A DNA stretch of 64,000 bases from assembly GCA_020536535.1 (NCBI GenBank), contig JAHLWZ010000835.1, positions 1-64,000 on the forward strand, given 5' to 3'. Made by a program: the position numbers and the translations under genes. The DNA is from Pelomyxa schiedti. Its lineage: Eukaryota; Evosea; Pelobiontida; Pelomyxidae. Positions 60,321 through 64,000 of the stretch are shown piece by piece. Position 1 is the stretch's first letter. Every line of letters begins with the position of its first letter. The notes under the pieces are model-generated. The model did not search any database. It was not told the DNA's origin and saw nothing but the letters and a program-made list of their open reading frames with translations.

Positions 60321-60547
60321 AGGAGTTTTCCTTGTCTTGGTTTTTTTTTGTTTACTCGTTCTTTTCTTTGGTTTTGAGAGAGATGTTAGGATTCTGGGAA
60401 AAAGCCGGCATCGTTTCTCAGATTCCTCAGGGGTGTTTTCCTTCAGTCATCTTCCCACCTGTGGGATCCCCCAATCTCCACCACATCTCTCCTGTAACCC
60501 CCCCCCGCAGACAACTTGTCCAGCTTTCTTTTGGCCAACAAACAGAC

Positions 60548-62640
60548 ATGAACGAGACCCTTGGGTTGATCGGCCACCAAGGCGATGGTTTGGCCGCTGC
60601 CGCTACTTACGATCCCACAATGAGGGATTACCGCCCTCGTGGGGGCTCTTCGTCTTCGTCAACGTCGGCTTCTGCGGCGAATTTGGTTGCCAAACCCATA
60701 ATTGTGCCGGCCAGCCTCAGGGGCTATTTGTTTTTCATTGCATTTTTTCAATGCATGGGTGCTCTGGAGTTTGGGTACAACACTGGTATTAATATAATAA
60801 AATTATCTAGATACTTACTATGTGAATGAATACTTGTATCTTGAAGATATGTTTCCATTTTCTTTTTGGTCATTTATGTGTTCATTTGCAGCTATATCAT
60901 CTCCTGCAGCTGGACCAATTGTTGATGAGTTTTCTCTTTCCACGTTCCAGCAGGAGGTCTTTGTTAGGTCTATTGCTCTTTAACCATTATATTCTCATGG
61001 TGGCACAGTGCCGTGCTTATTACTGCACTTTTTGGCGCCCTGTGTGCTGGGTTCTTTGCTGACAAATTTGGAAGGAACAAGGTTCTCATTTTTGATGATT
61101 TTATATTTGCCACGGGTATTGGTATAAAGAACCACTCTCTGCACTTATGGAACTTCAGGAATTGTTGTTGAAGTTTTAGCTCCAAAATTTTGGGTGCTGA
61201 TAATAGCTCGATTTATTGTTGGCCTTGGAATTGGTATAATAAATCTCAAAATTTTTGTTCTCACCCGGCTCCAAGGTGTTGCATCTGTAGTTGTACCTCT
61301 TATGGTGCGTCATTTAAATTTCCAGTTGAGCTAAACAAGGAATTGAAGGTAACAGAGATATCCCCAAAACAAATTCGTGGGGAAATTGGTACAATGAATC
61401 AGCTTTGCATTGTGCTTGGAATTGAAACTGCCTACATAATGGGTGCGGCTCTACAAGAAGTCCAATATAGTTGGCGAGCTATGCTGGCTATACCAGCTCT
61501 CTTTGTATTTGTTCATTCATTGAATTATCACTTATCCTCTTAGTGTGTAACCCATTTTTTTATGGCTTGTATATTGGATGTGGAAACACCTCGGTGGCTT
61601 GCACTCAAAGGAAAAATTCACAGAGCTACCAGAATGCTCAAACGTTTGCGGAAGTCTCTCGACATTACTTCTGGTTACAATCCACCTCTGTCTTGAGGGA
61701 TACATATTGTCACATCCTACTTAATCATAGAACTCAAGGAGCTGCAACAAGTTGCAGATGAGTCAAACAACCGAAATATATCTCTCAAAGAAGCATTCAG
61801 ATCATTGCGGTGGCGTGTTCTTGTTATTTCCATGGGATTGCTTTTTTTTCAGCAGGTTTTATTCGTTTTGGAGTACTTCTTTTTCACAAGCTAAAGATAA
61901 CGGGCAACAATGCCATCATGTATTACATGGCAACTTTTTTCCAAGATGCTGGGATGAGTGAAGCCAAGTCTAATTATGTTTCAATACTTGTTGGCGCTGT
62001 CAAGGTATGTTGGACTTCTCAATTACCACTCATTTTTATGTGTATACAGGTCTGCATGACTATAGCCAGTGTATTCCTTCTTGATCGTGTTGGCAGAAAA
62101 CCTCTTCTCCTTATTGGCATTTCATGTATGGCCATGACTCTTCTTGGAATTGCCAGTGTCTTCTTTTTTGAAGATAAAATGACTGAGGTCGATCCGTTTT
62201 CTACCCTTAACCTAACAATGCACACAGACCGCCCTTGGGATAGTATGTGTAATTTTCACCATTCTTTTTGTAATGGGGTATGCATGCAGTCTTGGGGTAA
62301 GCTCCTATTCCTTACGGATTTAATGTAACTAAAAACTTCATACCAGTGTGTGCCGTGGATAGTAACCTCAGAAATATGTTCCAATAGAGTGAGAGCTCTG
62401 GTTATGAGCCTGGCACTTGGTGTCAACTGGACAACAAACTTCCTTGTTTCTGTGACTTTTCTATCCTTTGTGGAGGCAACCAATGAGCAGACTGTATTCC
62501 TATTTTTTTCTGCCTGGGCCACTATCGCTCTGATCTTTGTAATCTTTTTGGTTCCAGAAACCAAAGGCAAAACCCCTCAGCAAATCGCACACCTAATGCA
62601 TGACACCCTACCCAAAGAAACACTAGTAACATCTTCATGA
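60548..62640 (+). CDS. Sugar-porter family MFS transporter
   Basis: ATG 60548 (MNETLGLIGHQGDGLAAAAT). A Ser-rich cytoplasmic leader precedes helix 1 (GYLFFIAFFQCMGALEFGYN). Exons continue with AISSPAGPIVDEFSLSTFQQ, LITALFGALCAGFFADKFGR (sugar-porter loop motif GRN/K), PKQIRGEIGTMNQLCIVLGI, ETPRWLALKGKIHRATRMLK, LLDRVGRKPLLLIGISCMAM, then VPWIVTSEICSNRVRALVMS and FLVPETKGKT, ending TGA 62638-62640. These are the conserved sugar-porter signatures (PETKG, RxGRKP, ExxSxxxRxR-like). The transported sugar is unknown; a hexose or pentose is likely. Introns interrupt the helices about every 150-200 bp. It ends 57 bp from the stop of the convergent phosphatase gene. Confidence 0.75.
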
Positions 62641-62697
62641 TTGTATCCTTTAGTTCAAAATAAAATTTTTGGTGAATCCATTTTTGTGGTTTTCAGT

Positions 62698-64000
62698 CTA
62701 CATGATAAGACATGGAGAGTGTGGTTTTGACAGCTCCCCAAAGTGCTGCAATTGCTTTACAAAACCAATGTTGGGGCACACAATAAGCCTTCTTTTCTTC
62801 ACAAAATCAAGAGCCTCTTGCCATCCAAGGTTGTTCTTGTACATTACATATGAAGTAACAATAGTAGCAGACCGGGATATACCAGCAGCACTGTGTACAT
62901 TATGATATTATTAGTGTTATTCAGGGAGGTGGGTTTTTTTTTCTTGATTTTTGTGAAGCAGGGAGAAAATGACACACCAATGAACTAGCACTGCAGTTCC
63001 AGAATCCCGGGCCTCATCAATGAACTTGTGGCATGTGCTGAAGTGCTCCAGCAGATTGGCCTCATCATGGTCCTCAACGGGAAGAATCAAATAATTAAAT
63101 ACCTAGAGAGAAATGAGAATGTAGACGAATTGTTTTAAACAAGAGAAACATTGTACCTCTGGGTAGGGTCCTTTTGTGATGGGAAGAACCGAAAGTACAT
63201 GAGTCACGTGTTTGGACTGCATTTGGTAGTTAAGGAGGTGCAGGGAAGGAAACGGAATACCAGTAAAAAGTTTTTGTTATTCCCTGCCCGGGCATTTCCT
63301 AGCCACAGGTTTGGCAGTATTTCATCTGCAACGTGTTCTTCTGTATATGGGGGGCAAGTTGCTGGCATATGAACTGGAGGTGAGAGCTAGATTTGTTGGT
63401 GATTAAGTGGAAAAATGGAAGACAAAACCTTGTTTCCAGTGAGGAATAATTGGTTAAGCTTTAGAGAAGAAATTTCTTCTGGGAGTGACTCAAGATCATT
63501 ATAGCTGGGAAAAGCATCAATTAGACGCTGTGCCACGTCTCGAGATGTAGCAATACCTCACATCCAAAAGTGTGATGCTTGTAAGTTGAGAAACAGATGG
63601 TTGGATGATAGTGATTCCGTTTTTGCTCAAAACAAGAGATTTCAAACATGGTGGATTGAGTTCAGGAAAAGATACAAAGCTGTTATCGCTGTTGGGGTAT
63701 TAGAGAAGGTGATATGTTTCTTCCTACCTTGCAGAAAGTGAAGTGAGACTGCCTAACATCGAGATTTCTTCTGGGAAATCCCGGAGGCGATTGGAAGTGA
63801 GGTCAAGACTACAGAATTAGCCATCAAGAAACAACAAGTTGCAATGGGTCTGTACATTTTAAGAGAGACAAGGTTTGATATATGCTGATGTGGCATGGAG
63901 AAGCCTGCGATCATATTTTCCGAGAGTTTGAGAGTTTCCAAAGTTCCCAGGTGATATAAACACGAGGGAACGATAGTGAATTTATTATCGGACAAGTTTA
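62698..64000 (-). CDS. LRR plus dual-specificity phosphatase, 5' end outside the window
   Basis: The gene enters from the right edge on the minus strand. Its start is outside the window. LRR-type exons (63995-63560) read LSDNKFTIVPSCLYHLGTLE, SLDLTSNRLRDFPEEISML and KSLVLSKNGITIIQPSVSQL. Then comes EEHVADEILPNLWLGNARAG (typical DSP entry), SKHVTHVLSVLPITKG, YLILPVEDHDEANLLEHF and AVLVHCAAGISRSATIVTSY, where the catalytic Cys codon is split by an 87-nt intron (62891-62977). The end is LSKPHSPCLIM, stop TAG at 62698-62700. LRR-DSP proteins occur in Dictyostelium and Entamoeba and dephosphorylate MAP-kinase-type substrates. Confidence 0.75.

Noticed and set aside
62880-62982. Apparent loss of the catalytic Cys in the LRR-DSP phosphatase
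   Set aside because: The codon is split by an 87-nt intron (62891-62977); after splicing the loop reads HCAAGISRS, so the enzyme is intact there.

Overview
This window is nuclear DNA from a eukaryotic microbe. Nearly every gene is split by short GT-AG introns, mostly 40-60 nt. TAA, TAG and TGA are all used as terminal stops, so the genetic code looks standard. Genes are packed tail to tail or head to head with roughly 50-600 bp between them. The repertoire suggests a free-living amoeba: a Roco-family protein, leucine-rich repeats (LRRs), an LRR plus dual-specificity phosphatase, Sel1 repeats, a PI3K-like protein, NCS-type EF-hand proteins and a DUF3638/DUF3645 giant. A radical-SAM enzyme and a PAC2 protein, both of archaeal type, fit an anaerobic amoebozoan such as an archamoeba. 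That taxonomic call is inference only. No rRNA, tRNA, CRISPR array or transposase gene was recognised.

Layout. 0.2-7.7 kb (+): archaeal-type radical-SAM protein, a Roco protein ending in a degenerate kinase C-lobe, and a ZNHIT2-like protein. 7.8-11.6 kb (-): a long gene I could not identify. 12.0-14.1 kb (+): an LRR gene in which each repeat is one 69-nt exon; its end overlaps that of an MFS transporter (14.1-16.0 kb, -). 16.6-30.9 kb (+): one giant gene with UBA-like segments, DUF3638/DUF3645, EF-hands and two RanBP2-type zinc fingers. 31.0-34.7 kb (+): a UBZ-like/RING protein and a PAC2 protein. 34.7-45.0 kb (-): UVSSA, a Pro/Thr-rich unknown, an RRM-like/CXC protein, and a PI3K-like protein with C2 and PIK domains but no visible kinase. 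45.6-49.9 kb (+): a second RRM-like/CXC protein and an ABHD17-like hydrolase with a SAM domain and a lost nucleophile. 50.4-54.3 kb (-): secreted GH78 rhamnosidase. 54.6-58.0 kb (+): SCYL-like pseudokinase with Sel1 repeats. 58.1-60.3 kb (-): two tandem N-myristoylation-type EF-hand proteins. 60.5-62.6 kb (+): sugar transporter. 62.7 kb to the edge (-): LRR-DSP phosphatase, cut by the window end.

Themes. Several signalling proteins look catalytically dead: the Roco kinase lobe, the SCYL-like kinase, the ABHD-like hydrolase and the PI3K-like gene. Ubiquitin, proteasome and DNA-repair functions are clustered (UBA/DUF3638 giant, UBZ-RING, PAC2, UVSSA), but nothing shows that they are co-regulated. 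Two divergent genes about 4 kb apart share an RRM-like plus CXC architecture that I do not recognise as a described family. All exon joins were deduced by eye from reading frames and splice signals, so gene ends and some short exons are approximate.
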